Shown here one piece after another: positions 53,929 to 63,765 of a stretch of 64,000 nt of DNA. The notes below the pieces were generated by a model, which worked only from the letters and a program-made list of their open reading frames with translations, searched no databases and was not told the DNA's origin. Each line of letters opens with the position of its first letter. Position 1 is the first letter of the stretch. The stretch comes from Hortaea werneckii (lineage: Eukaryota > Ascomycota > Dothideomycetes > Mycosphaerellales > Teratosphaeriaceae): positions 124,001 to 188,000 of the forward strand of contig JBAOKB010000185.1 in the NCBI GenBank assembly GCA_037044905.1, in the 5' to 3' direction. The position numbers and the translations under genes are program-made.

Positions 53929-54750
53929 ATTGGCGAATGGGACCAATGTTTAGGGGTGTCGCCGTCAGAGTGGAGCGAGCACCTCTAGTGAAAGGTGAAC
54001 GTGAGAGGTCGGAGACTGGAGTTTGGCGACAAGTGCGATTTGTATCGAAGTGGGGCCGGTGGTGAGTTGGCTAGAGGTTTGCCCAAACGGAAGGAGCGAT
54101 GCTGGAGGGGGACTCGCTTCTACCCACAAGTTGAGGCGCCGTTTGGCGACGCAACGACGTGTTGAAGTCGACTGCAAGTCTTTCGGTGGACAAGCAAAGG
54201 GTTGCTGTGTATCTTCCCGCTGTCTATTTGGGGGGAAGTAATTCGGAGTCTTCAGTTGGCAGTCGGAAGTTGTCAGTTGAAGCCAGCACAAACGGCAAGC
54301 ACGACCGGCCTGTCAAACAATTTGCGACGTCATCGTCACATTCACATGCTGGTCAGAAACCCGCGAGTAAGCAATCTTGTGACGATGCCCTATTCACCTC
54401 TCGGCGGAAAGTGCGTAAAGGTATACCTACAGCCGCGCGCAGACAGAAAAACAACGCCAGACACGAAAGGAAAAGGTGGCGGATGTGATCGTTTGCAAGC
54501 CGCTCCCGAGACAATACCCACCATTTTCCAGTCAATGGCATTCATACTTACCGACAGAATGCAGCTAGCCGATCAATTTTGGACGGCCATTGTTTCCGTT
54601 TGCTATTCTGCAAGAAGCAAGTATCGTGCGAGTTGTCATGTACAATCAGTATCTCTACACTTTCAATTTGGGGATCTTGGTCTTAAACGATGCCGCAAAG
54701 ACGGCGCTTGCTGCGATCTATAGGGTGCAGGTCAAGTAAAGGCACGCGCC
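53929..54750. other. Intergenic region between two minus-strand genes
   Basis: 822 bases with the promoter of the RRM protein and the 3' end of the Fmp46-like gene. Short frames on both strands show no recognisable content. Confidence 0.5.
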
Positions 54751-55621
54751 TTATACCTGGTCCGTTTCCTTGGGCAGCGTACGGACGAGCCTCATGAGCT
54801 CGCTCTCGTCATCGCCAACGACTATGAGAATGTCAGTTTAGGTTCACTGTCTGGCCCGTAAATCTCAATGCTACCCCTCTTCCACCTTGTCCCTCGTCTC
54901 ACTGGCATCCCCTGAATGTGAAGGCCATTGTACTCACCTGCTCTGCCATTGTTCCAATCCACGGTCACCGGCCTCTGGAAAGCCTGCTGCTTCGCATTGA
55001 ACTTCCTTAGGGCATCGCTGGTTCCAGTTGCCTCTTCCACAACAGTCCCAGCTTTTGATGGGCCCACGTAGTCCAAGATGCTGGTCAGCTGGTCAGGAGT
55101 GGGCGGGGTCTCTTGAACATCTGAAATGAACATGTCAGCGTTGTCCGAAATGTATGACTCTGGCGCTGTCATTTCCAGCTTTCCATAGCTCTGCCACTCG
55201 TCGTTCCTTGCGACTCGGCAGCCTTTCTGCCTATTGTCTCCCGCTCTTGTTTCTTGTCTCTCGAGCAAAGTGATATGACTTGTTTGCTGACATACCGAGG
55301 TTGAATTCCGTCCTTTGAAGCCTGCTCTGGTTGTCGTGGTCACTCGCCTGGTCTTCGGTTGCGCTGCTCTGTGCTGTTGCGGCTGCCTGCTTCAAGATGG
55401 CGTGAGCGCGCATCGAAGCTGGCACGCTTGGGGCATGGAAGAGGGTGATGACATCCTTGACGCCCGCCTATGAATAGCCACAATATTAGCAAGCATCGCG
55501 ATGGGTGTGATGTGCGTATTTTGGAATGTAGGTAGGTTTGTTGCAGGAGCACGTAGGTATCTCGTGCTAGGATAGGAAGGAGAATACGTACCTCTTTGAA
55601 GAGGTTCTTGAAGAAAGACAT
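54751..55621 (-). CDS. Fmp46-like putative redox protein (DUF1687)
   Basis: Four exons on the minus strand: 55621-55592, 55467-55296, 55120-54938 and 54821-54751, with GT-AG introns of 124, 175 and 116 bases. Phases are consistent and the product has 151 residues. The sequence follows the family order: MSFFKNLFKE, then AGVKDVITLFHAPSVPASMR, AHAILKQAAATAQ, the linker ATEDQASDHDNQSRL, TPDQLTSILDYVGPSKAGTV, then FQRPVTVDWNNGRAVVGDD and a short helical end. Yeast Fmp46 is a mitochondrial protein with a thioredoxin-like, ArsC-related fold and no proven substrate. The usual active-site cysteine position near the first strand carries no cysteine here (HAPSVPAS). The first exon codes for only 10 residues, so the ORF-only view misses most of this gene. 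Confidence 0.85.
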
Positions 55622-58338
55622 TCTCGTCGCTGTTGGAAGCATTTTGGACGCAAGTTATAGCAAGTAAGACTTTGTTGTCTCTGTCTCTAGACGACTACAG
55701 CTGCAGTCAGAGACGTTCATGCTCCGGGCGGGGTGGAGCTTGGGCCATGTTGTGTGACGTCGGAAGAAACGCAAGTGCAGCGCGGAGACGCCCGCTTGAA
55801 TCAGCAAACCCGAAAGGCTGTCCTGCCTCGATGGTGGCGAAGAAAGGAAGAGAACAGACATGTGTGAAAACGTCTCTACTCGGAAAGGGCATGTCACAGA
55901 ACCGTCCTTTCTGGCGGAGCCTTCTTTTCTGGTATAGTCCTAGACAGGCCCTGGCGTGAGTCAGGATAGTCATTAACACATATCGCTGACCCTCCGCGAG
56001 CATTGGATCAAAACCTCATTCCACCGAACGTTTCAAACGAGAGACGGCTCGCGACTCCTATGAGTGAGCGTTTCATTGCTCTTTGCATTAAGATGAATGG
56101 GTCGGGAGTCTCAGTCTTGGCCTGGATCTGCGCGTTCTCACCTATGCTTCTGGGACTCTCTTGAACCCAAGCATGAAGTATCAGCCTTTTACTTCTGGGT
56201 AACATGACCCGGCTAGTCTCGTACGGCAATGATGAGCTCGAGGATTGCAGCTGCGTCTAGGGCTTCGTTGCGTTAAAATGCAGTTCCTTATGCTAGCTTC
56301 ACCAACCTACCGTATTTCGAAGCGTGCAGGCAGTTAGTCGTTAAGATGGATGCTGCTGTACTCTCCTGTCGAAGCTCCTGCACGAGATCTCAGAATCGTT
56401 CTGTCAAGTGGACACATTCACGTCCTCTGCGATGAGCATGTTCAAACGACTCTCAAGGCTGTCTCTTTAGGCATTAGGGCAACGAAAGTAAGGTAAGTAC
56501 ACTTCAATTGGATCAAGAGGCCAAAACAAGTGCTTATTGGGTCAATGAAGGCCTGCTAAGCATTTGAGGCAACTGACAGGTGGCTTGCCGGGACCTATTC
56601 GATCATGTGCGCGGTGTAATCAACCCGCGTTCGGCTTGCTCTGACCTTTCCGACCATGAGGTCAAGGACCGGGGCAGCAGGAGTTAGTACCTGAGCCTAT
56701 TGTAGCCAATATAGCCTTCTGTGGTTTGGGACCTTGATCTTCTTCATCCAAACGTCGTGTGCTCCTCTTCCCGACAAATCAGCCTTGTGGCGATTGGAGG
56801 TTGCATACAAGAGACTAGTATTACAGGGATAATAAGCTTGGAAATAGAACACAGATCTGTTGATCTGAAGCCACGTTCTAGTTGCACAAGCTCAATACCG
56901 GTACCCTAGCACGGGTACACAAACTGATCATAATCCACATCGTCTCTCCGGTACACTTCGCAATCGGCATTGCAGCGCAAGACAGGTAGTACCATATTAC
57001 TACATTGGTCCTTGTCTTCCTCGAAAGGTCATGACGTTGTCTCAACGCGTCAAATGACTCTGTTTCTTGCCACTGCGTACCAATCGTGACTACGATCGGG
57101 CCCTGGATATGGAGCAGGCTTACTCTGGAACAGGAGGCAATCCATGAATCATGCTTCCCAGTCGGATGTCTGTTGTTGGCTAGTTCTCCAATCCCCGCAC
57201 CTCGACAGGCCTTTCTTGATCCCCGAGGACCCAAAGATCCACAGTGGGGACACAGCATCAGGTAATGAAACGCCTCGATGAGCCTCGTTTGTTGATTGTT
57301 GGGCTGGTTGTGTCTTCGACAGCCTTAGGTAGCTTTTTTAGTACTACTACCCCCTTACTACTAGCGATGCGAGCCGATGCAGCAGAAACACGGTACGCCA
57401 AGCCCACCGATTCACGCGTTCACGCGGTTGCGCGGGTGCCGTTGCTCCCGCACGCCACATGTCGTCATTCGATCGCGACTTTGGACTTCCTGTCGATCGT
57501 CAAGGTCACTAAATCGACACTCTATGTCGGTCAACAACTCGGCAAGATACACGACGTTGCTCACCAGTCCCCTCGCAAACTGCGAAATTCAAATTCAAAA
57601 GCAAAAGCCAGGTGCTATCGGGATATTTAATGAGATATAGGCTGAACCCCCCACGATCCCGACCGCGGATGACGCCGAAGATCTGGACAGAGCTGTGTAC
57701 CCTGGGGATCTGAATCTCCAAATCGCATCGGTCATCGATCTGCATCTCATCATCTTCACGGCACACAGATCGGGCGCACCTGACCCAGTGTTATGGTCGC
57801 ACCCAAGATTTGCCTCTTTCTCGGCCCTATTCGCCATTCCTTCCTTGCTCAACCGAGGCCACACGTGTTTCATTATGTTTGTCCGCCTGCACGAGCAGGA
57901 AGGGCTGCTCGAATGATCAATGACCACGGCAGAAACGACACGCCAGGCTGTCAAATCAGTGGCCCATGCAGCCGATTGCAACATCCTAGGAACCGTCACA
58001 GGAAAAGCTCCGTAGTGTGACGCGGTGCTCAACCTAGTCTGGACGCTTCGTTTGTCCGGTCCACGTCGTCGTGATGCCCGCCTCCGGTTACATCAGCGTC
58101 CTACACGTCAAGTGGTGTCTAGACAAAACTTAGCCATTCCCTCGGACAACTTCGTTACGCTCCGACCACATATACACAGTTTCTCGAGAAAGTACACGAC
58201 ATATTCCTTGAACACCTCTTTCCTCCGTACTGCTTTTCAACTACGCTTAGCCTTCTTTTCGCCCTTGATACAGTTGTGGGCACAGCTACAGATACACGAC
58301 GCCTACGAAGACAGCAACGTCGATTCCAGTATTGAGAT
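55622..58338. other. Long intergenic region upstream of the cryptochrome gene
   Basis: 2.7 kb between the divergent Fmp46-like and CRY-DASH genes. No intact gene, tRNA or transposon is recognised. Short frames exist on both strands, none with a domain. Confidence 0.5.
57469..57741 (+). promoter_or_regulatory. Three TCGATC (GATCGA) hexamers upstream of CRY-DASH
   Basis: Copies at 57469-57474, 57493-57498 and 57736-57741, 0.6 to 0.9 kb before the start codon. GATCGA-type sites are bound by the White Collar photoreceptor complex in Neurospora. The match is short, and chance occurrence is possible. Confidence 0.25.
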
Positions 58339-60219
58339 ATGTCGCGGATGTCACGCGTCTTAATATACCTCGTCCGCCGCGACCTTCGGACTGCAGACAA
58401 CCCCGTCTTCCACGAAATTGAGAGACTGCATGGTCAGTCTCAGAAACCATTCACCCACGTACTCCCCGTCTACGTCTTCCCGGCGAACCAAATTGAGATC
58501 TCTGGCTTCTTGCGCTCCGAGAACGATAAGTCACCGTACCCAGAGGCGAGGAGCATTGCTGGACGGTTCTGGCGCTGCGGCAGGCTGCGCGCCAAATTCA
58601 TCGCAGAGAGCGTATGGGACTTGAAGAAAGACCTCGAGGGTGTTGGCAGCGGCCTTGCGATCCGAGTAGGTGAGACGAAAGATGTTGTAAAGTCGTTGTT
58701 AGACGGGTACCGCGAACGAAGCGATACGGAAGTCCACGGACTGTGGATGACCAGTGAGGAAGGTTGGGAAGAGATCGAAGAAGAACGACATGTCAAAGAC
58801 CTTGTGCAAAAAGAGAACAAGGAGTTCAAGCTCTGGACAGACGAGAAGTATTACATCGATGACAGGGACTTGCCATTCAAGGACATTAAGAAGTTGTCCG
58901 ATGTTTTCACGGAATATCGAAAGACGGTTGAGCCGTTGCGTGAGGCGCCGCGAAAGCAGCTCCCCAAACCACGCAGTCTGCCACCGATGCCGGAACATGT
59001 TCCCGAGCAGTTTGCGCCGTTCAAAATTCCAGATACGCTTGAAGGAACGATAGAGGCGTTGCAAAAACCCCTCCACGAGAATCTGGAAGTACCGAGAATG
59101 CCGAGCATGCCACCCGGTGTCTCCTCCGCACATCCGTTCATCGGCGGATCAAAAGCAGGTCACGCCCGCCTTCGACATCTCATCGAGTCTGGGGCTATGA
59201 CCTCGTATAAAGACACAAGGAATGGCTTGCTCGGCCTTGACTTCAGCACCAAGCTCTCAGCATGGCTGGCTCTCGGCAGCGTCACCGCACGCCAGATTCA
59301 TTGGCAACTCATGGACTTCGAAGACGCCAAAACCGACGTCGGGAAAGGCGTTGAAGGTTACGGCAAGGGCGAGAACAAAGGCACCGCAGGCGTCCGGTTT
59401 GAGCTACTATGGAGGGATTACATGCGTCTCTGCACGCGCAAGTACGGCACAAGACTCTTCTATCTGGGAGGCTACAAAGGCGACAAAGAGACCAAGTTCA
59501 AGATGATCAGCAGCCCGTACTCCAAAACCACCGAACGGAAAAACACCAAAGGCGTCAACGACCAGAGCACAAAGGCGGCCGTCGAGCGCTTCTTGCGCGG
59601 CGAGACGGGCACAGGCCTGATTGACGCCTCTCAGCGGGAGCTATTCTTGACGGGCTGGACATCCAACCGCGCCCGCCAGAACGTCGCATCCTACCTTACC
59701 AAGCACCTCGGCATCGACTGGCGGATCGGAGCCGAGTGGTACGAGACGAACCTGGTCGACTACGACGTCTCCAGCAACTGGGGCAACTGGCAATACGTCG
59801 CCGGCGTGGGCAACGATCCGCGCGGCTCCGCTCGGGTGTTCAATCCGGTCAAGCAGGCCCTGGATTACGACAGCAACGGCGACTACGTCCGGGCGTGGAT
59901 CCCTCAATTGCGGGACGTTGGGAAGGGCAATCAGAAGACGTACCAGATTGATGATGTGATCAAGTTCCAGGAGCGCAGCGTGAGCGAGACGGAGGAATTG
60001 ATGGGGGTCTTCCAGGCGTGGCGACTTCCTCAAGCCGAGAAGAAGAGGCTTGGTCTCGAGGGTGTGGAGTGGGTTGAGCATCCGCTGATCAAAATCGACT
60101 TCTCGCTTAATCGGCGAGGAGGCGGTAAGCCGCGAGGACGCAGCGATGCACCTCGAGGTCGAGGACGCGGCGGCGGTGGTTTTCGCGGTCGGGGCAGAGG
60201 CCGTGGCGACCTGAATTAA
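58339..60219 (+). CDS. cry-DASH: Cryptochrome DASH with RGG-type C-terminal extension
   Basis: Intronless, 626 residues. The N-terminal photolyase-related antenna domain opens with RVLIYLVRRDLRTADNPVF. The FAD domain includes GGSKAGHARLRHLIES, KLSAWLALGSVTARQIHWQ, FELLWRDYMRLCTRKYG and the CRY-DASH-specific stretch FLTGWTSNRARQNVASYLTK. It is followed by GIDWRIGAEWYETNLVDYD, SSNWGNWQYVAGVGNDPRG and FNPVKQALDYD. The last 40 residues are Gly/Arg-rich (GRGRGGGGFRGRGRGRG), an RNA-binding-type tail also known from other fungal CRY-DASH proteins. CRY-DASH proteins bind FAD and MTHF, repair CPD lesions in single-stranded DNA, and act in fungal light responses. Both domains are complete. The ATG at 58339 is followed three codons later by another ATG, and either could be used. 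Confidence 0.93.
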   Translation: MSRMSRVLIYLVRRDLRTADNPVFHEIERLHGQSQKPFTHVLPVYVFPANQIEISGFLRSENDKSPYPEARSIAGRFWRCGRLRAKFIAESVWDLKKDLEGVGSGLAIRVGETKDVVKSLLDGYRERSDTEVHGLWMTSEEGWEEIEEERHVKDLVQKENKEFKLWTDEKYYIDDRDLPFKDIKKLSDVFTEYRKTVEPLREAPRKQLPKPRSLPPMPEHVPEQFAPFKIPDTLEGTIEALQKPLHENLEVPRMPSMPPGVSSAHPFIGGSKAGHARLRHLIESGAMTSYKDTRNGLLGLDFSTKLSAWLALGSVTARQIHWQLMDFEDAKTDVGKGVEGYGKGENKGTAGVRFELLWRDYMRLCTRKYGTRLFYLGGYKGDKETKFKMISSPYSKTTERKNTKGVNDQSTKAAVERFLRGETGTGLIDASQRELFLTGWTSNRARQNVASYLTKHLGIDWRIGAEWYETNLVDYDVSSNWGNWQYVAGVGNDPRGSARVFNPVKQALDYDSNGDYVRAWIPQLRDVGKGNQKTYQIDDVIKFQERSVSETEELMGVFQAWRLPQAEKKRLGLEGVEWVEHPLIKIDFSLNRRGGGKPRGRSDAPRGRGRGGGGFRGRGRGRGDLN

Positions 60220-60555
60220 GGCCAGAGAGCCTCGAGATCCGACATGACGGAAAGAGGCTGGCTGTGATATACGGAAAGGTCGTCCACTTCTGGCAAGTGG
60301 GCTTGATGAATCTTGGGTGGCATCAGTGTCGCGTTTGGGGATGACATCTTAAAACATAAGGCATTTTTCAGTCCGGCATTTCAGATACCAGCGTCTTTGG
60401 AGACGCACGATTTGGTTACTGGCCTGCCCATTTGTATAGTCCGGTTTGTAAAGAGAGGAAATCTAATCATTTGAAAATAATGTATACTTCAGGCTCTGAA
60501 ATGTGAGGGGCGGAAGCAGTCTCACGTGATTGTGAGTATGAATTTGCCTGTGCAC
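60220..60555. other. Convergent intergenic region
   Basis: 336 bases between the 3' ends of the CRY-DASH gene and an unknown gene. A T/A-rich stretch near 60360-60480 suits termination. Nothing else is seen. Confidence 0.45.
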
Positions 60556-61512
60556 CTATTCCCGCCCGCGCCACTGTTCCTCCACTGAAGTCTTCTTTTT
60601 GCTGCTCTCTCTACCCTCGTTCGTTTGTGCCTCCCGCCTAAGTCGCACCATTTTCTCAACCCTCCGATCAATTTCCACGAGCATCCTCACTTCTACCTCT
60701 GCCACTTGCCTCTGCACCTCTCGCTTCACCGTATCCGCCAAGTCCGCAGTCTTGGAATCATTCAAGTTCTCTCTCGACGGAGAACGACGGCGACTGTCCA
60801 TATGACTTCCGACTGGTGACGAGCTCGTCACACCTCCTAAAGATCCGCGAGAGTGCTTACTGCGCGTTTTCGAAGTCGATCTCGATCTCGGCTGATCTGT
60901 TGTTGCGTGAGGAGACGACTGCCGACTCCTCCCGTGCGACTTTGGGTCGTTTTTGGTTTCGGCCGAGGGCTGTCGCGGGACTGTGACGCAGTCCGAGAAG
61001 TCAACGACTTTGCTGGCAACTAGACGCTGCAATCGCTGTGGCTGTTCTATTTCGAAGGACTCAACAGCCTCGTCTTGACTTATCAGAGTGCTGGACTTGT
61101 TCTCATTATCGCAATCTTCAACCCCGTTGTCCTGTGCAAAGCTCTCTAAGCGATCGAGAAAAGTGTTTGACTGCCGATGCATTCTTTTCCGCTGTGTGCT
61201 CGCTGATTCCGGTCCCGTACTTCTCCGCTTCCGGTGGTTGCTTTGCCTTGCTCCGGGACTTCGGTCATTCTTCTTTAAAGTGGCTTTGCCGTTGGTGTGA
61301 CTGTCATCGTGGTAGGGTACATGAAGACTTCGAGCATCATTGTCTGTAGCTTGCCTCCTCTGCCCTCTGGGCGTGATAGCAGTGAGGTCTGTTGTCATCC
61401 TTTGCGGCGTAGCTTTTGCTGGTGATGGGAAAATCAGCGGAGGGACTGATCGAGCTGATTTCCTCTCGGAGCGCGTGTGAGGGAGGATGAGCGGCGGTAT
61501 CGGAACAGTCAT
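60556..61512 (-). CDS. Hypothetical basic coiled-coil protein
   Basis: Intronless frame of 318 residues from the ATG at 61512 (MTVPIPPLILPHTRSER). The protein is basic and serine-rich with dispersed R/S/K clusters (QRKRMHRQSNTF, SRSTSKTRSKHSRG). The C-terminal 70 residues form a predicted coiled coil (ADLADTVKREVQRQVAEVEV, then MLVEIDRRVEKMVRLRREAQ) and end in a charged tail. I recognise no family. The sequence TTTTCAAG directly before the ATG could also be a splice acceptor, and an ATG-initiated minus-strand frame at 61736-61509 might then be an upstream exon. I found no convincing donor, so the single-exon model is kept. Confidence 0.6.
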   Translation of the reverse strand: MTVPIPPLILPHTRSERKSARSVPPLIFPSPAKATPQRMTTDLTAITPRGQRRQATDNDARSLHVPYHDDSHTNGKATLKKNDRSPGARQSNHRKRRSTGPESASTQRKRMHRQSNTFLDRLESFAQDNGVEDCDNENKSSTLISQDEAVESFEIEQPQRLQRLVASKVVDFSDCVTVPRQPSAETKNDPKSHGRSRQSSPHATTDQPRSRSTSKTRSKHSRGSLGGVTSSSPVGSHMDSRRRSPSRENLNDSKTADLADTVKREVQRQVAEVEVRMLVEIDRRVEKMVRLRREAQTNEGRESSKKKTSVEEQWRGRE

Positions 61513-61959
61513 CTTGAAAATAAACAAGTTCTGGTGATGATTCCCACATTGGCGGAGTTGGAAGTTGTTTCTCTAATGAGAGCTATTCCGAAGCTCGAAG
61601 CAAGCGAGAACGCTTTACAATCGAGACCTTCGCTAGTCATCTCGCAAGGCGGCAGTGATACACGTGATCTGAGCCCTGATAGTGTTGGCATATGACTGGT
61701 GGTTGCATAGTCAGGGAGACGTTCCCGCGCAGCCATATTTCAAATTGCAAACCAGGTCAGTCGTCACCGAATGCGAGTGTCCATCATGAGCGGTGGGGCA
61801 TGCAGGCTGCGGAAGGTTCAGAGTAGTGGTGAGCAGCGCCACAAGATCTCTTGGATCAACTCTGCGGCTCAAGCTGGTTCACAGCCGACATATCATCAAG
61901 GCTTACTTCTCAGTTCTGGTCTCGGAGGATATAGTCATGTGACGTGAACAAGTTCGCGT
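61513..61959. other. Intergenic region between two minus-strand genes
   Basis: 447 bases. It holds the promoter of the coiled-coil gene and the 3' end of IPI1. A 75-codon minus frame (61509-61736) could be a 5' exon of the coiled-coil gene, but this is unproven. Confidence 0.4.
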
Positions 61960-63024
61960 CTATCCTGTTTCGGCCAGCCTCAAAGCCTTGTCCACTGCAG
62001 CGGCCGCTCGACCAATTTCTCCACCTTCCCGTTTGGCTTCCTGTGTGCCATTTCGGAACGTGAGAAGAAACCCAAGCTCAAGAAAGACTTCGAGCCTTTC
62101 TTCAGCACTGTCGTAAACCTCGCTCTCTGCATCTCTCGGGGCTCCAAACAGATTCAGGTGACCGAATGGATTGCTTTTGGTGGAGGGCAAGTGTGCATCG
62201 GTATGCCATAGTGGAAAGATCTGTGCAGCTCTTTTTGCTGAAGCCTCCGGGTCAGCAGGAGCCGGCGTAAGACCTACTGCGAGAAAAGAGGCCATAGTAG
62301 CGAGTTGGTGTACGAGCAGCTTGTTGCCTCCTTTCTCCAGGCCTGAAGATGACGTTTTGGAAGCAATCTGTCTCGTCCACTTCTCGCCATCCTGTTTTGT
62401 GCCATTGACATTCTGTGACCCGCTTGTGGCGCGCCAACCCAGTAAGTTTTCGAAAGTCCTCAGAGTCTTGACCCACGCGCCAGGCACAATCATGACTGCC
62501 TCGCCTAAGCTTGGAGATGATAAGATCCAGTCCATCACTTCCAGACTGAATAACCTGACGTCTGTAGATAGATGCGTCATTCCGGCCCTAGCATAGAGTA
62601 GAAGCTGATCCAGAGACCCTATTTCATCCACGGGAAGAGATTTCAGCAACTTCAACAGCTGACTCCGCACGCCACCATTTCCATCCAAAATCAACGCCTG
62701 CGCCTTGGCAACTACCGCGCTTGCAGGCTGAGGCAAGCCTTCACCTTCCGGGCTCTGAGCGAGCATGCATGCTGTAGTCAGATACTGAAGAGCGTCACGG
62801 CGTTGGGTCTCGTTCTTGCTGGCGAGAAGGGACAGATTATGGTTGAAGAGAGCACCGGTATCGCGTGGTCCAGAAGAAACGGATTGCTGTTTGAATACGA
62901 TACTCTTCGCAGAGAAAGAAGTGTCTGTGGCGTTGGTGTTGGTAGGGCGTTTCTTGCCGACTTTGAGCTTCGGTTTCTGAAAGTCCTGCTTTTTCTCCTT
63001 CTTACGTTTCGCGCTCGCGCCCAT
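61960..63024 (-). CDS. IPI1: Pre-rRNA processing protein Ipi1 (Rix1 complex)
   Basis: Intronless, 354 residues from the ATG at 63024. The frame extends 84 codons upstream, but that part overlaps the divergent promoter and lacks family similarity. The protein begins MGASAKRKKEKKQDFQKPKL, the highly characteristic basic start of Ipi1/TEX10, and continues with KVGKKRPTNTNATDTSFSAK and SIVFKQQSV. Helical repeats follow, including NHNLSLLASKNETQRRDALQ, LTTACMLAQSPEGEGLPQP and the region ILDGNGGVRSQLLKLLKSLP. Ipi1 works with Rix1 and Ipi3 in the Rix1-Rea1 complex for ITS2 processing and late 60S maturation in the nucleoplasm. Length is normal. It is divergent from the roadblock/LC7 gene. Confidence 0.87.
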   Translation of the reverse strand: MGASAKRKKEKKQDFQKPKLKVGKKRPTNTNATDTSFSAKSIVFKQQSVSSGPRDTGALFNHNLSLLASKNETQRRDALQYLTTACMLAQSPEGEGLPQPASAVVAKAQALILDGNGGVRSQLLKLLKSLPVDEIGSLDQLLLYARAGMTHLSTDVRLFSLEVMDWILSSPSLGEAVMIVPGAWVKTLRTFENLLGWRATSGSQNVNGTKQDGEKWTRQIASKTSSSGLEKGGNKLLVHQLATMASFLAVGLTPAPADPEASAKRAAQIFPLWHTDAHLPSTKSNPFGHLNLFGAPRDAESEVYDSAEERLEVFLELGFLLTFRNGTQEAKREGGEIGRAAAAVDKALRLAETG

Positions 63025-63312
63025 GTTGAATCCTTCAGCGAGTCTGATGGACAGCAGAGAGCATCCAAAATAGGAAGTAGGACGAAGCTCGCGCAAAGTA
63101 ACTTGAAAGGTCCGGATTTGCACAGAGAAGTCTGTCCCAGAAGTTTTTGTCGAGGTCTTGGCACATCGGGGCTCAGACCTGGTCATGCCGACATGGTTTG
63201 TTGATGCATTGCCTGATTTGCCTGTTTGCGATTGCCCTTCTCCGTGAAAGCGCACGACTCCTCGTTTACTTCCCAACTGCGTTCGAAGGTTGTCATTTGG
63301 CAGTGCTCAATC
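63025..63312. promoter_or_regulatory. Bidirectional promoter of IPI1 and the roadblock/LC7 gene
   Basis: 288 bases between two divergent ATGs. The compact spacing suggests shared regulatory sequence. Open frames from both genes extend into it but begin at non-ATG or unsupported codons. Confidence 0.45.
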
Positions 63313-63765
63313 ATGGCGATGCAACAACCGTCTCCGACCGCTTCAACACAGGCACTTCTCGCGCGACTTGCAAACCGCCCAGGAGTCCAAAGCACCCTGA
63401 TCTTGTCCCGAGACACGGGAGCTATAGTGCGCTCTTCAGGTCTTGTGCTTGCCGAAGACGCTGAAGTCGAAGAGGCAGCTCCGACTGCCAATGGCACCTA
63501 CCTCAACGGCGGCGAGACCAACAATACCGCCCAGAATGGTGGGCCAGATGGGAAGCAAAAGAATAACAAAGGCACACGCAAGGCAGAGGAAGTAGCGAGC
63601 TTGGTATGGAGATTCATGAAACATGTGGGCGAGTTTGTTGAGGAGTTGAACGGAGAGGGTGACGAGGGCAAATTGATCAGGGTCAGGACGAAGAAGAATG
63701 AGGTGGTTGTGGTTCCTGAAGGACGCTTTCTGCTGTGTGTGATTCATGAGACGCCTGCCGCCTAA
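63313..63765 (+). CDS. Roadblock/LC7 dynein light chain family protein
   Basis: Intronless, 150 residues from the ATG at 63313 (MAMQQPSPTASTQALLARL). The Robl/LC7 fold is visible in two blocks: ANRPGVQSTLILSRDTGAIV with RSSGLVLAE, and after a 50-residue N/G-rich insert, VASLVWRFMKHVGEFVEELN, then LIRVRTKKNEVVVVPEGRFL and LCVIHETPA. Roadblock proteins dimerise and form part of the dynein tail or of Ragulator-type scaffolds. The insert between helix and strand is longer than in animal DYNLRB proteins, as in other filamentous fungi. Whether it is the dynein subunit or a Ragulator-like paralogue cannot be decided. Confidence 0.8.
   Translation: MAMQQPSPTASTQALLARLANRPGVQSTLILSRDTGAIVRSSGLVLAEDAEVEEAAPTANGTYLNGGETNNTAQNGGPDGKQKNNKGTRKAEEVASLVWRFMKHVGEFVEELNGEGDEGKLIRVRTKKNEVVVVPEGRFLLCVIHETPAA

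Noticed and set aside
57595..58032. 145-codon minus-strand frame upstream of CRY-DASH
   Set aside because: No domain and not supported by neighbouring exons; probably chance in promoter sequence.
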